64,000 bases of DNA from Arachis hypogaea (Eukaryota; Streptophyta; Magnoliopsida; Fabales; Fabaceae): contig NC_092054.1 of NCBI RefSeq assembly GCF_003086295.3, positions 58,319,546 through 58,383,545 on the forward strand, written 5' to 3'. The position numbers and the translations under genes are program-made. The notes beneath the pieces are model-generated. The model was not told the DNA's origin. It was given only the letters and a program-made list of their open reading frames with translations, and made no database searches. Of the stretch, positions 22,828 to 34,499 are shown piece after piece. Position 1 is the first letter of the stretch. The number at the start of each line of letters is the position of its first letter.

Positions 22828-25204
22828 TGGTGCACGGAAAACTTGTCTCATAACAAATTTCCTTCGGCAAGTGTACCGAATTTGTCGTCAAGTAAAAACT
22901 CACAATAGAGTGAGGTCGAATCCCACAAGGATTGATTGATCAAGCAACTTTAATTAGAGGAATGTTCTAGTTGAGCGAATCAGAAATTGAGTTGAGAATT
23001 GCAGAAAGTTAAATGCGGGAAAGTAAATGACAGAAAGTAAATTGCAGAATCTTAAATGGGAATGGGGGAATTGCTCATAAATGTAAATGACAGAAATTAA
23101 AGAGAATGGGTAAAATCAGAAATGGGGAGTTCATTTGGCTTAGGAGATATTGCATTCTCCGGATCAATCTCATTTACATCTCTTCCTCAATCAATGCACT
23201 CATTGATCTCCTTGGCAATCTTAAGTGATTGAATTACAATTTCTTGTAATTGAATCTCTCAAATCTTGATCAATAGCTAATTTCTTGGTCAATTGCTCAT
23301 GAGAAGAGATGAAGTATGGTCACTGATTATACCACATGCATTTCCCAAATCAAGTATTGAGAGGATTATAGTCACATATCCATCCAAACCCAATTTGGTC
23401 CAGCATGAGAAAGCATTTCTAGCTTGATCTCTTCATTCCTCTTCCAAGGTTCAGAAGAGATCCAAGTATGACTAGTTTCTTTTCCAAGATCACTACCCAA
23501 TTGGATGAAGATCGAAAGCTTTCAAGTAAAACCAAGAGAAAAGATAGAAGAAGAATAATGAAAACTAGTATTGATCCATCAAATTACAACAGAGCTCCCT
23601 AACCCAATGAAAGGGGTTTAGTTATTCATAGCTCTAGAAAATGAAAACAAAGATGGAGAATACATAATGAAAACTAGAAGTGCAGAGAAAGTAAATACAG
23701 GAAGTAGTTCTATGCTATTTTCCAACTCCCGAAACTCCCTAAATAATTCAAAGCTACTCCTATATATATTACTCTTCTCATCTTCTAGTTGGCTCTTCAA
23801 GTCTTGGGCCTTTGGATCTTGAGTTTGAAGCAGTTATTTTCTTCATTTGGGCTTGGCTTTACTTGCAGAGAGAAAGTGTGAAGTGGGCAGAGACTTTAGC
23901 TCAGGGCGTTAGGGGTGTTAACGTTTAGTGAAAATATGAGTTCGAGAACGTTAGTGACAATCAACTTTCTCACTAACGTTCCTAAGTAAAAGCCACGTTA
24001 ACTTCAACGTTAGTAGTACAAACGTTGCCACTAACGTTGCCTCTAGGTCCTTCGCACACGTTATTGGGGCTTAACTTTCCCAATAACGTTGGAAAGCCCC
24101 ACCTTGCTCCTACGTTAGAGCCCACGTTAACTTAGTTAACGTGGCTCTTTAACGTGGGCTTGCCATCCTTTGAGAACGTTAGTGACACTCAACATTGTCA
24201 CTAACGTTCCAATGTGCCCCCATGTCTCACGTTAGAGCCCACGTTAACTTAGTTAACGTGGCTCTTTAACGTGGCATTGCTTAGCCATCCCCAATGTTAG
24301 TGACAATATTGAGTGTCACTAACGTTGGCTCATCTTTTGCTTATCCACGTTAGCTTCCACGTTAACTAAGTTAACGTGGGAGTTAACGTGGCTCATAGTG
24401 GCTTGTGTGGCTCCTTCCAACGTTAGTGACAATGTTGAGTGTCACTAACGCTGGCCATCACCTTCTTCTTTCACGTTAGCCTCCACGTTAACTAAGTTAA
24501 CGTGGAAGTCAACGTGGCTCCTTGGGGTTGTGTGGTTGCTTCCAATGTTAGTGACAATGTTGGGTGTCACTAACGTTGTCGACCACCCTTGCCACTTCAC
24601 GTTAGCTCCCACGTTAACCAAGTTAATGTGGGAGTTAACGTGGCATTGTGCACTTAGGCCAACGTTAGTGACAATGTTGAATGTCACTAACGTTTGGTTC
24701 CTTTCCCCCTTTTAACGTTAGAGGCCACGTTAACTAAGTTAACGTGGACTCTAACGTGGCCACTTATGAGTATTGGCCAACGTTAGTGATAATGTTAAAT
24801 GTCACTAACGTTGGCTCAAATTTCCTTCTTCACATTAGAGTTCACGTTAACTTAGTTAACGTGACTCTTAACGTGGGTAATGATGGCTTCGAGAGCGTTA
24901 TTGGCAGTCACTTTTCTCATTAACTTTGCAAGTTACCTCCCATTCCTTGCTTCCTTTGGTCCTGAAATCAGGCAATAGAGTGCATCAAAGTTCTAGTCCA
25001 AGTCATGGGTAATGCAACATACAATTTGTCACTAAACTCATGCAAAATCCTCATGAAATCATGTAAAATGCACAATATATGCTTGAATCCAGGTGTAAGT
25101 GAATATCTACCCAAAACTAGCTTATTTCCTAAGAAAATGTAGGAAACAACCTTAAAAACAGTAAAGAAAAGGTCAGTGAAACTGGCCAAAATGCCCTGGC
25201 ATCA
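22828..25204 (-). repeat. LTR 3 of the array (5' LTR of the right copy)
   Basis: 2377 bp, the longest of the three, with the complete palindrome array. It ends CTGGCATCA and is followed at once by CATCC. Confidence 0.85.
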
Positions 25205-25700
25205 CATCCTTCATCAATTTGGGTTGAAATAGTTTTAAAAATGAGTTGGATTGGGCTTAGAAAGCCTTGAAATCACCCCAGCGTGTTGCAATTAATGAGC
25301 TCAGGTGCTAAGTGTCACGTGTACGCATGGGTCACGCGTACGCGTTGCCTGATGAAATCCTCCCTCACGCGTACGCGTGAGGCACGCATACGCGTGGCCA
25401 TGAGTTCCACTAACTCCTTATTTTTTCATGAATTCTTCATCTTGCATGCTTTTTCTTCACTTCTTTGATCTAATCCTTTGCCTTGTAATCTTGAAATCAC
25501 TCGAGAAATACATCAAGGTATCAAATTCGATTAAAGCGAATGAAAGTTAGCAATTATAAGGCCAAAAAAGTATGTTTTAACTTTCAAGCACAATTTAGAA
25601 AGAAATCATGAAATTATGCTATTTCAATGGATAAATGCAAGAAAAGTCGATGAAATCCACCCATTTAGAGCAAATAAATACCATGAAATGTGGATTCATC
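25205..25700 (-). repeat. target duplication CATCC and right part of the split LTR
   Basis: CATCC at 25205-25209 repeats 4955-4959. The sequence then continues the LTR begun at 3918 and ends TTCATCA at 25700. It holds a short cluster of CACGCGTACGCGTG palindromes at about 25315-25405. Confidence 0.6.
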
Positions 25701-26498
25701 AGGTAGCTCAATATATGATCTGCAAAAGTTGGCCCAAAATCCAGTTTTACCAAAAACTTTAAAAACTCAACTTTACCAAATTCCTCAATTCAAAACCAAA
25801 CTATTCACAACCCAACCATACCAAAATCACTCAAGAATTCAAACCAAGCATTTTTCGACCATAACAATTATTCAATCATCTAAACCCCTTAATACTCACC
25901 TCATCCCACTCTAATTACAACCTAAAACCACCATTCAAATTCCCAACAATCATCAATGCTACATGTATCAAAACTTTCATCCAATTAGTCCTATTATCAT
26001 CAATCAATCCATTCAATTCATCAAACCTCCCCACTCATTTATTTTCAACATGAACCACAATAACCAACAATAAAAAATCATCATCAACATCCATCTTCAA
26101 ACATCAACACCCACCATCATAACTCATCAAAGTTATCATATGCATCAATAATCGTCATCTACCAACATATATGCCATCATATTCAAACTCATTCAACCTC
26201 CATCCAAACCATCATCAAGCATAACATTTATATACAAATAATCATACAATCACATCATTCAAACCTATCTTAAGGGCCACTAGCCTAAGTTTCACGAAAC
26301 ATTATATATTACATAAAGAAAACCGAAATCATACCTTGGCCGATTATCCTTCACGCTCAAAACCACTTCACCACAAGCTTTCAAGCCATCACTCAACACC
26401 AAACAACACCAAGAACACTCTATATAATGGAAAACAACAAGAATCAAAGCTAGGATTTATGACATATAACTAAACACAAGGGTTTAGTGATACCTTAC
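25701..26498. repeat. second segment of the outer split LTR-like repeat
   Basis: AC-rich, T-poor text without a gene. I infer continuity with 3330-3917 on the left and 40116-40857 on the right because both interrupting elements have target duplications or near-duplications at these joints. The last 5 bp (CTTAC, 26494-26498) are the left target duplication of the next element. Confidence 0.45.
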
Positions 26499-28212
26499 TA
26501 GTACACAAAATCGTGATCGCACACTTTTCACACAACTCCGTGCAGCTGACCAGCAAGTATGGTGCACAAAATTGTGATATCTAGCAACGGCGCCAAAAAC
26601 TCAGTACGCACGTTCAAAATCTCAAATTCTTTTTCACAACTCCGATACAACTAACCAGCAAGTGCACTGGGTCGTCCAAATAATAAACCTTACGTGAGTA
26701 AGGGTCGATCCCACGGAGATTGTCGGCTTGAAGCAAGCTGTGGTCATCTTGTAAATCTCAGTCAGGCAGATTCAAATGGTTATGGGATTTTGATAATTAA
26801 AATATAAATAACAGAAAATAAGATAGAGATACTTATGTAAATCGTTGGTGAGAATTTCATATAAGCATATGGAGATGCTTTGTTCCTTCTGAATCCCTGC
26901 TTTCCTATTGCCTTCATCCAATCATTCATACTCCTTTCCATGGAAAGATGTATGTTGGGCATCACCGTTGTCAATGGCTACTTCCCGTCCTCTCAGTGAA
27001 AATGGTCCAAATGCGCTGTCATCGCACGGCTAATCATCTGTCGGTTCTCGATCATGTTGGAATAGGATACAGTGATCCTTTTGCATCTGTCACTACACCC
27101 AACACTAGCGAGTTTGAAGCTCGTCACAATCATCCCTTCCCAGATCCTACTCGGAATACCACAGACAAGGTTTAGACTTTCTGGATCTCAAGAATGGCCG
27201 CCAATAATTCTAGCCTATACCACGAAGACTCCGATCTTTCAGAATGGAGGCTAAGAGATAAACGCTCAATCCAAGGTAGAACGGAAGTGGTTGTCAGGTA
27301 TGCGTTCATAGGTTGAGAATAGTTATGAGTGTCACGGATCATCATATTCATCATGGTTGAAGTGCAAGAGAATATCTTAGAATAGGAATAAGCTTGAATT
27401 GAATAAGAAAACAATATTACTTTACATTAATTCATGAGGAACAACAGAGCTCCACACCTTAATCTATGGTGTGTAGAAACTCTACCGTTGAAAAATACAT
27501 AAGTGATGAAGATCCAGACATGGCCGAATGGCCAGCCCCCTAAATGTGATCTCTAAACATAAAATTATCCAAAAAGATGATATGAAATAAATCACTAAAA
27601 GTAGTTTTTATACTAAACTAGTAGCTAGGGTTACATAAGATAAGTAATTGATGCAGAAATCCACTTCCGGGCCCACTTGGTGTGTGCTTGGGCTGAGCAT
27701 TGAGCTTTCATGTGTAGAGACTCTTCTTAGAGTTAAAATCTAGGTTGTAGCCTGTTTCTGACGTTTAACTCTGATTTGCAACCTGTTTCTGGCATGTAAC
27801 TTCAGAATAGGGCAGGAAGTTGGCGTTTGAACGCCAGTTTGCGTTGTCAAAACTCGGAAAAAGTATGGACTATTATATATTGACGAAAAGCCCTGGATGT
27901 GTACTTTCCAACGCAATTGAGAGCGCGCCAATTTGGTTTCTGTAGCTCCAGAAAATTCATTTCGACTGTAGGGAGGTCAGAATCCAACAGCATCTGCAGT
28001 CCTTTTTCAGCCTCTGAATCAGATTTTTGCTCAGGTCCCTCAATTTCAGCCAGAAAATACCTGAAATCATAGAAAAACACACAAACTCGTAGTAAAGTCT
28101 AGAAATGTGAATTTTGCATAAAAACTAATAAAAACATAGTAAAAACTAACTAAATCATGCTAAAAACTACTAGAAAACAATGCCAAAAAGCGTATAAATT
28201 ATCCGCTCATCA
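26499..28212 (-). repeat. left LTR (3' LTR) of the second composite element
   Basis: Starts TAGTACAC and ends CCGCTCATCA, as the right LTR does (apart from GATCATCA). It contains the U5 hairpin CCTTAC-GTGA-GTAAGG followed by GGGTCGATCCC (26702-26712), and TGGCGTTTGAACGCCA-type palindromes near 27740-27840. Confidence 0.8.
26584..26595 (-). other. tRNA-Asp primer-site remnant inside an LTR
   Basis: GCAACGGCGCCA, the last 12 nt of tRNA-Asp, followed by AAAACTCAGTAC, lies 85 bp inside the LTR, next to a second LTR-start-like sequence (TGGTGCACAAAATTG at 26560). This layout belongs outside the LTR edge, so about 80-100 bp appear to have been inserted or copied in. Confidence 0.6.
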
Positions 28213-28252
28213 CAACACCAAACTTAAATTGTTGCTTGTCCCCAAGCAACTG
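28213..28252 (-). other. polypurine-tract region with hairpin
   Basis: Minus strand: GTTGCTTG-GGGA-CAAGCAAC, an 8-bp stem, then AATTTAAGTTTGGTGTTG and the LTR start TGATGAGCGG. Equivalent sites lie at 31339 (one stem mismatch), 50191 (one stem mismatch) and 51173 (outer base pair flipped to C-G). Confidence 0.6.
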
Positions 28253-29357
28253 AAAATCAAATAGGATAAAAAGAAGAGAATATACTATAAATTCCAAAAT
28301 ATCAATGAAACTTAGCTCCAATTAGATGAGCGGGACTAGTAGTTTTTTGCCTCTGAACAATTTTGGCATCTCACTTTATCCTTTGAAGTTCAGAATGATT
28401 GGCTTCTATAGGAACTCAGAATTTAGATAGTGTTATTAATTCTCCTAGTTCAGTATGTTGATTCTTAAACACAGCTACTTTATGAGTCTTGGCCGTGGCC
28501 CTAAGCACTTTGTTTTCCAGTATTACCACCGGATACATAAATGCCACAGACACATAACTGGGTGAACCTTTTCAGATTGTGACTCAGCTTTGCTAGAGTC
28601 CCTAATTAGAGGTGTCCAGGGTTCTTAAGTACACTCTTTTTGCTTTGGATCACGACTTTAACCGCTCAGTCTCAAGCTTTTTCACTTGACACCTTCACGC
28701 CACAAGCACATGATTAGGGACAGCTTGGTTTAGCCGCTTAGGCCAGGATTTTATTCCTGTGGGCCCTCCTATCCATTAATGCTGAAAGCCTTGGATCCTT
28801 TTTACCCTTGCCTTTTAGTTTAAAGGGTTACTCGCTTTTTGCTCTTGCCTTTTGGTTTAAAGAGCTCTTGACTTTTTCTGCTTGCTTTTTCTTTCTCTTT
28901 CTCTTTTTTTTCTCCACTTTTTTTTTCACAAGCCTTGCTTTTTCACTGCTTTCTCTTGCTTCAGGAATCAATTTTATGGTTTTTCAGATTATCAATAACA
29001 TTTCTCCTTTTCCATCATTCTTTCAAGAGCCAACAATTTTAACATTCATAAACAACAAATTCAAAAGACATATGCACTGTTCAAGCATTCATTCAGAAAA
29101 CAAAACTATTGTCACCACATCAATATAATTAAACTAATTTCAAAGATGAATTCAAAATCATGTACTTCTTGTTCTTTTGTAATTAAAACATTTTTCATTT
29201 AAGAAAGGTGATGGATTCATAGGACATTCATATCTTTAAGGCATAGACACTTAGACACTAGTGATCATGTAATAAGACACAAACATAAATAAAACATAAG
29301 GCATAAGAAACAAAAAACAGAAAAATAAGGACAAGGAAATTAGGAAACGGGTCCACC
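28253..29357. other. non-coding stretch before ORF3, first part
   Basis: No gene; repeated with changes at 31379-32444 and partly at 59595-60138. T/C-rich tract near 28850-28930. Confidence 0.5.
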
Positions 29358-30461
29358 TTAGTGAGGGTGGCGTCTTCTTCCTCTTGAAGAACCAATGGTG
29401 TTCTTGAGCTCCTCTATGTCTCTTCCTTACCTTTGTTGCTCCTCCCTCATAGCTCATTGATCTTCTCTAATCTCGTGGAGAAGGATGGAGTGCTCTTGGT
29501 GCTCCATCCTTAGTTGTCCCATGTTGGAACTTAATTCTCCTAGGGAGGTGTTGATTTGCTCCCAATAGTTTTGTGGAGGAAAGTGCATCCCTTGAAGCAT
29601 CTCAGGAATTTCATGATGAGGAATTTCCTCATGCTCTTGTTGAGGTCCATGAGTGGGCTCTCTTATTTGCTCCATCCTTTTCTTAGTGATGGGCTTATCC
29701 TCATCAATGAAGATGTCTTCCTCTATGTCAATTCCAGCTGAATTACAAAGGTGACAAATGAGGTGAGGAAAGGCTAACCTTGCCAAAGTGGAGGACTTGT
29801 CAGCCACCTTATAGAGTTCTTGAGGTATAATCTCATGAACTTCCACTTCCTCCTCAATCATGATACTATGGATCATGATGGCCCGATCCACAGTTACTTC
29901 GGATCGGTTGCTAGTATGAATGATAGAGCGTTGGATGAATTCTAACCATCCTCTAGCCACAGGCTTAAGGTCCGGTCTTCTCAATTGAACCGGCTTGCCT
30001 CTTGAGTCAAATTTCCATTGAGCTCCTTCCACACATATGTCCATGAGGACTTGGTCCAACCTTTGATCAAAGTTGACCCTTTTAGTGTAGGGGCGTGCAT
30101 TTTCTTGCATCATTGGCAAGTTGAACGCCAACCTTACATTTTCCGGACTGAAATCTAAGTATTTCCCCCGAACCATTGTAAGCCAATTCTTTGGATTTGG
30201 GTTCATACTTTGATCATGGTTCCTAGTGATCCATGCATTTGCATAGAACTCTTGAACCATTAAGATTCCGACTTGCTGAATAGGATTGGAGAGTACTTCC
30301 CATCCTCTTCTTCTAATCTCTTGTCGGATCTCCGGATATTCGCCCTTTTTGAGCTTAAAAGGGACCTCAAGGATCACCTTTTTCTTGGCCACAACTTCAT
30401 AGAAGTGGTTTTGATGGACCTTTGAGATGAATCTCTCCATCTCCCATGACTCAGAGGTGGA
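29358..30461 (-). pseudogene. ORF3, first copy, 5' end replaced by LTR sequence
   Basis: Homologous to 32445-33602 from STSESWEMERFISKVHQ onward. The normal start (MAPKAKETSRKRKG) is missing, and the upstream sequence is LTR text from 30462, so the apparent start MKTLPS is a junction product. Stops at 29454-29456 (TGA) and a TAA some 30 nt later interrupt the C-terminal part, which otherwise ends at 29358. The conserved domain (EFYANAWITRNHD, DRAIMIHSIM) is still open over 340 codons. Confidence 0.75.
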
Positions 30462-31338
30462 CGGAAGTGTTTTCAAGTAGAACGGAAGTGTTTGTCAGGC
30501 ACGGAAGTTGTGTGCAAATGAATATCTTAGAATAAGAATAAGCTTGAATTGAATAGAAAAATAGTAGTACTTGCATTAATTCATGAAGAACAGCAGAGCT
30601 CCACACCTTAATCTATGGGGTGTAGAAACTCCACCGTTGAAAATACATAAGAGATAACGGTGGTCATTGGCTTCGGCCCCAGAGGGTGAACCAGAATAAC
30701 CAAGATGAAAATACAATAGTAAAAGGTCCTATTTATAATGAACTAGTAACCTAGGGTTTACAGAAATGAGTAAATGATGCAGAAATCCACTTCCGGGCGC
30801 ACTTGGTGTGTGCTTGGGCTGAGCATTGAAGCTTTCACATGTAGAGACTTTTCTTGGAGTTAAATGCCAAATTTGGTGCTAGTTTGGGCGTTTAACTCCA
30901 GCTTTTATGCCAGTTCTGGCGTTTAACGCCAGAATATGGTAGAAAGTTGGCGTTCAAACGCCAGTTTGCGTTATTAAAACTCGGGCAATGTATAGACTAT
31001 TATATATTACTCAAAAGCCCAGGATATTTACTTTCCAACGCAATTGAGAGCGCACCAATTGGGCTTCTTTAGCTCCAGAAAATCCATTTCGAGTGCAGGG
31101 AGGTCAGAATCCAACAGCATCTGTAGTCCTTTTTCAGCCTCTGAATCAGATTTTTGCTCAGGTCCCTCAATTTCAGCCAGAAAATACCTGAAATCACAGA
31201 AAAATACACAAACTCATAGTAAAGTCCAGAAATGTGATTTTTAAATAAAAACTAATAAAAATATTATAAAAACTAACTAAATCATACTAAAAAAACCTAA
31301 AAATAATGACAAAAAGCGTATAAATTATCCGCTCATCA
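30462..31338 (-). repeat. truncated middle LTR
   Basis: From about 30470 (TTTTCAAGTAGAACGG) it matches the LTR at 39226-40115 and ends GCTCATCA. Roughly the first 670 bp of the LTR (plus-strand order), including the U5 signals, are absent. The 8 bp CGGAAGTG at the junction also occur just inside the LTR, which may reflect repair at short homology. Confidence 0.75.
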
Positions 31339-32444
31339 CAACACCAAACTTAAATTGTTGCCTGTCCCCAAGCAACTAAAAACAAAGTATGATAAAAAGA
31401 AGAGAACATACAATAAATTCTGAAAACATCTATGAAGATCAGTCTTAATTAGATGAGTGGGGCTCTTAGCTTTTTGCTTCTGAATAGTTTTGGCATCTCA
31501 CTTTATCCTTTGAAGTTCAAAATGATTGGCATCTATAGGAACTCAGAATTCAGATAGTGTTATTGATTCTCCTAGTTAAGTATGTTGATTCTTGAACACA
31601 GTTACTTTCTGAGTCTTGGCCGTGACCCTAAGTATTTTATTTTCTAGTATTACCACTGGATACATAAATACATAAATGCCACAGACTCATAATTGGGTGA
31701 ACCTTTTCAGATTGTGACTTAGCTTTTCTAGAGTCCCCAATTAGAGGTGTCCAGAGCTCTTAAGAACACTCTTTTGCTTTGGACCACGACTTTAACCGCT
31801 CAGTCTCAAGCTTTTCACTTGACACCTTCATGCCACAAGCACATGGTTAGGGACAGCTTGATTTAGCCGCTTAGGCCAGGAATTTATTCCTTTAGGCCCT
31901 CCTATCCATTAATGCTCAAAGCCTTGGATCCTCTTTACCCTTGCCTTTTGGTTTAAAGGGTTACTGGCTTTTTCTGCTTGCTTTTTCTTTTATTTTTTGC
32001 CAAATGTTTTTTTTCACAAGCTTTGTATTCACTGCTTTTTCTTGCGTCAAGAATCAATTTTATGATTTTTCAGATTATCAATAACATTTCTCCTTTTTCA
32101 TCATTCTTTCAAGAGCCAACAATTTTAACATTCATAAACAACAAATTCAAAAATATGCATTGTTCAAGCATTCATTCAGAAAAACAAAAAGTATTGCCAC
32201 CACATCAAAATAATTAAACTACTTTAAAATTTGAAATTCATGTACTTTTTATTCTTTTGCAATTAAAAACATTTTTCATTTTAGAAAGGTGATGGATTCA
32301 TAGGACATTTATAACTTTAAGGCATAGACACTAAGACACTAATGATCATGTAGTAAAGACACAAACATAGATAGAACATAAAGCATAGGGAACGAGAAAA
32401 AAAATAGAAAAATAAGAGCAAGTAAATTAAAGAACGGGTACACC
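31339..32444. other. polypurine region and non-coding stretch, second part
   Basis: Begins CAACACCAAACTTAAATTG, the plus-strand view of the polypurine region. It then matches 28253-29357. No gene. Confidence 0.5.
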
Positions 32445-33602
32445 TTAGTGATGGCGGCTAGTTGTTCCTCTTGAAGATCCAATGGAACGCTTGAGCTCCT
32501 CTATGTCTCTTCCTTGCCTTTGTTGCTCCTCCCTCATAGCTCTTTGGTCTTCTCTAATTTCATGAAGGAGGATGGAATGCTCTTGGTGTTCCACCCTTAG
32601 TTGTCCCATGTTGAAGCTTAATTCACCTAGGGAGGTGTTAATTTGCTCCCAATACTTTTGTGGAGGGAAGTGCATCCCTTGAGGCATCTCAGGGATTTCA
32701 TGATGAGGCATTTCCTCATGCTCTTGTTGAGGTCCATGAGTGGCCTCTCTTGCTTGTTCCATCCTTTTCTTAGTAACGGGCTTGTCCTCATCAATGAGGA
32801 TGTCTTCCTCTATGTCAATTCCAGCAGAATTGCAGAGGTGACAAATGAGATGAGGGAAGGCTAACCTTGCCAAAGTAGATGACTTGTCCGCCACCTTGTA
32901 GAGTTCTAGGGATATAACCTCATGAACTTCTACTTCCTCTCCATTAATGATGCTATGGATCATGATAGCCCGGTCTATAGTAACTTCAGACCGGTTGCTA
33001 GTAGGAATGATTGAGCGTTGGATGAACTCTAACCATCCTCTAGCCACAGGCTTGAGGTCAATCCTTCTTAGTTGAATTGGCTTGCCTCTTGCGTCTCTCT
33101 TCCATTGACCGCCTTCCACACAAATTTCCATAAGGACTTGGTCCAACCTTTGATCAAAGTTGACCCTTCTAGTGTAGGGGCGTGCATCTCCTTGCATCGT
33201 GGGCAAGTTGAATGCCAACCTTACATTTTTCGGACTAAAATCTAAGTATTTCCCCCGGACCATTGTAAGCCAACTCTTTGGGTCTGGGTTCATACTTTGA
33301 TCATGGTTTTTGGTGATCCATGCATTGGCATAAAACTCTTGAACCATTAATATCCCAACTTGTTGAATGGGGTTGGTGAGAATTTCCCAACCTCTTCTTC
33401 GAATCTCATGTCGGATCTCCGGGTATTCACTCTTTTTGAGCTTAAAAGAGACCTCAGGGATCACCTTCTTGTTAGCCACAACTTCATAAAAGTGGTCTTG
33501 ATGGACCTTTGAGATGAATCTCTCTATCTCCCATGACTCAGAGGTGGAAGCTTTTGCCTTCCCTTTCCTCTTTCGAGAGGTTTCTTTGGCCTTAGGTGCC
33601 AT
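32445..33602 (-). CDS. ORF3, intact putative plant transposon protein-like
   Basis: 385 codons from ATG at 33600-33602 (MAPKAKETSRKRKGKAKAS) to the stop at 32445, the only uninterrupted ORF3 of the window. It has a basic lysine/serine-rich N-terminus that could act as a nuclear signal; the conserved domain at about residues 25-270 (EFYANAWITKNHDQSMNP, GWLEFIQRSI, TIDRAIMIHSI, LARLAFPHLICHLC); and a charged C-terminal region rich in E, Q and M, likely coiled coil, ending in a GSSRGTTSRHH tail. Biochemical function is unknown. It lies between the post-pol hairpin motif and the 3' LTR. A TATA-like box lies 191-198 bp upstream and a TAAGTTTGGT motif about 35 bp upstream. Its openness in an otherwise dead element may mean recent origin or selection. 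Confidence 0.75.
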   Translation of the reverse strand: MAPKAKETSRKRKGKAKASTSESWEIERFISKVHQDHFYEVVANKKVIPEVSFKLKKSEYPEIRHEIRRRGWEILTNPIQQVGILMVQEFYANAWITKNHDQSMNPDPKSWLTMVRGKYLDFSPKNVRLAFNLPTMQGDARPYTRRVNFDQRLDQVLMEICVEGGQWKRDARGKPIQLRRIDLKPVARGWLEFIQRSIIPTSNRSEVTIDRAIMIHSIINGEEVEVHEVISLELYKVADKSSTLARLAFPHLICHLCNSAGIDIEEDILIDEDKPVTKKRMEQAREATHGPQQEHEEMPHHEIPEMPQGMHFPPQKYWEQINTSLGELSFNMGQLRVEHQEHSILLHEIREDQRAMREEQQRQGRDIEELKRSIGSSRGTTSRHH

Positions 33603-33636
33603 AAATGGTTATGGAAAAATAAAAAGCAACACTTTT

Positions 33637-33670
33637 ACCACACCAAACTTAGAAGGTTTGCTCGTCCTCG
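33637..33670 (-). promoter_or_regulatory. leader motif before ORF3
   Basis: Minus strand: CTCG-AGGA-CGAG hairpin, then TAAGTTTGGTGTG, ending about 35 nt before the ATG. The ORF3 at 61272 has the same order with a different stem (TTGCTTG-AGGA-CAAGCAA). Confidence 0.4.
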
Positions 33671-33792
33671 AGAAAAAAAAGAAAGAAAGGAGTAGAAGAA
33701 GAAGAAATAGAGGAGATGGAGGGGGTTTAGTGGTCTGGCCAAGGGGGAGAAGTAGTGTTTGTGGTATGTGGAAATGAAGGAGTAAAGAGGGG

Positions 33793-33800
33793 TTTATATA
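33793..33800 (-). promoter_or_regulatory. candidate TATA box for ORF3
   Basis: TATATAAA on the minus strand, 191-198 bp upstream of the ATG, the best TATA match of the three families. Confidence 0.4.
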
Positions 33801-34079
33801 GGAGTGGAAAGAGAGGGTAGGGTTCGTGTATTAGGGGTTGGGTTTGGGAGGTAAAGTATTTGAATTTGAATTGTGAGGTGGGTAGGGATTTTGGGGAAGA
33901 GTGGGTGGAGGTGATTGGTGAAGAGATGATGGGGAAGAGAAATGGAGGTGATTGGTGAGGGGTATTTGGGGAAGGCTGTTATGGGAAGGTGTGAAGAAGA
34001 GAGAGAGAGAGTTGAGGTAGGTGGAGATCCTGTGGGGTCCACAGATCCTGAGGTGTCAAGGATTTCTCATCCCTGCACC

Positions 34080-34300
34080 ATGTTGGCGTGTAAACGCCCC
34101 TTGGAGTGCCAATCCTGGCGTTAAATGCCAGGTTGCTGCCTATTTCTGGCGTTAAACGCCAGCTTGTTCCCCTTTTCTGGCATTAAACGCCAGTCTGGTG
34201 CCCTTTTCTGCCGTTAAACGCCCAGAATGGTGCCAGACTGGGCTTTTAACTCCCATTCTGCTACCCTTACTGGCATTTAAACGCCAGTAAGCTTCTCCTC
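34080..34300. repeat. CTGGCGTTTAACGCCAG-type palindrome cluster
   Basis: Six or seven imperfect copies, such as TGGCGTTAAACGCCA and TGGCATTTAAACGCCA, spaced 35-50 bp, between the post-pol motif and ORF3. Related clusters lie at 37470-37612 (leader), in the LTRs and at 61864-62166. Confidence 0.75.
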
Positions 34301-34433
34301 CAGGGTGTGCTATTTTTAATGCTGTTTTTCATTCTATTTTTGCTTTTTCAGTTATTTTTGTGACTTCACATGATCATCAACCTAAAGAAAATATAAAATA
34401 ACAATGAAAAATAAATAGATATAATTGAATAAA

Positions 34434-34480
34434 ATTGGGTTGCCTCCCAATAAGCGCTTCTTTAATGTCAATAGCTTGAC
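34434..34480 (-). other. post-pol two-hairpin motif
   Basis: Minus strand: GTCA-AGCTAT-TGAC, ATTAAAGAAGCGCTT, then ATTGGG-AGGCAA-CCCAAT. The stem differs from the other families at its outer three pairs but stays fully paired. Confidence 0.65.
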
Positions 34481-34499
34481 AGTGGGCTCTCATGGAGCC

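Larger units (their letters stand above)
4960..25204 (-). mobile_element. tandem three-LTR Athila-like retrotransposon array
   Basis: Order on the plus strand is LTR (4960-7321), internal (7322-13955), LTR (13956-16194), internal (16195-22827), LTR (22828-25204). The internals are near-identical at an offset of about 8872 bp. Both have a tRNA-Asp primer site beside the right-hand LTR, so the element reads on the minus strand. Coding content is gag-protease, a short integrase-tail remnant and ORF3, with no reverse transcriptase or RNase H. Only the outermost LTRs carry the target duplication, so the array behaves as one insertion. Confidence 0.85.
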
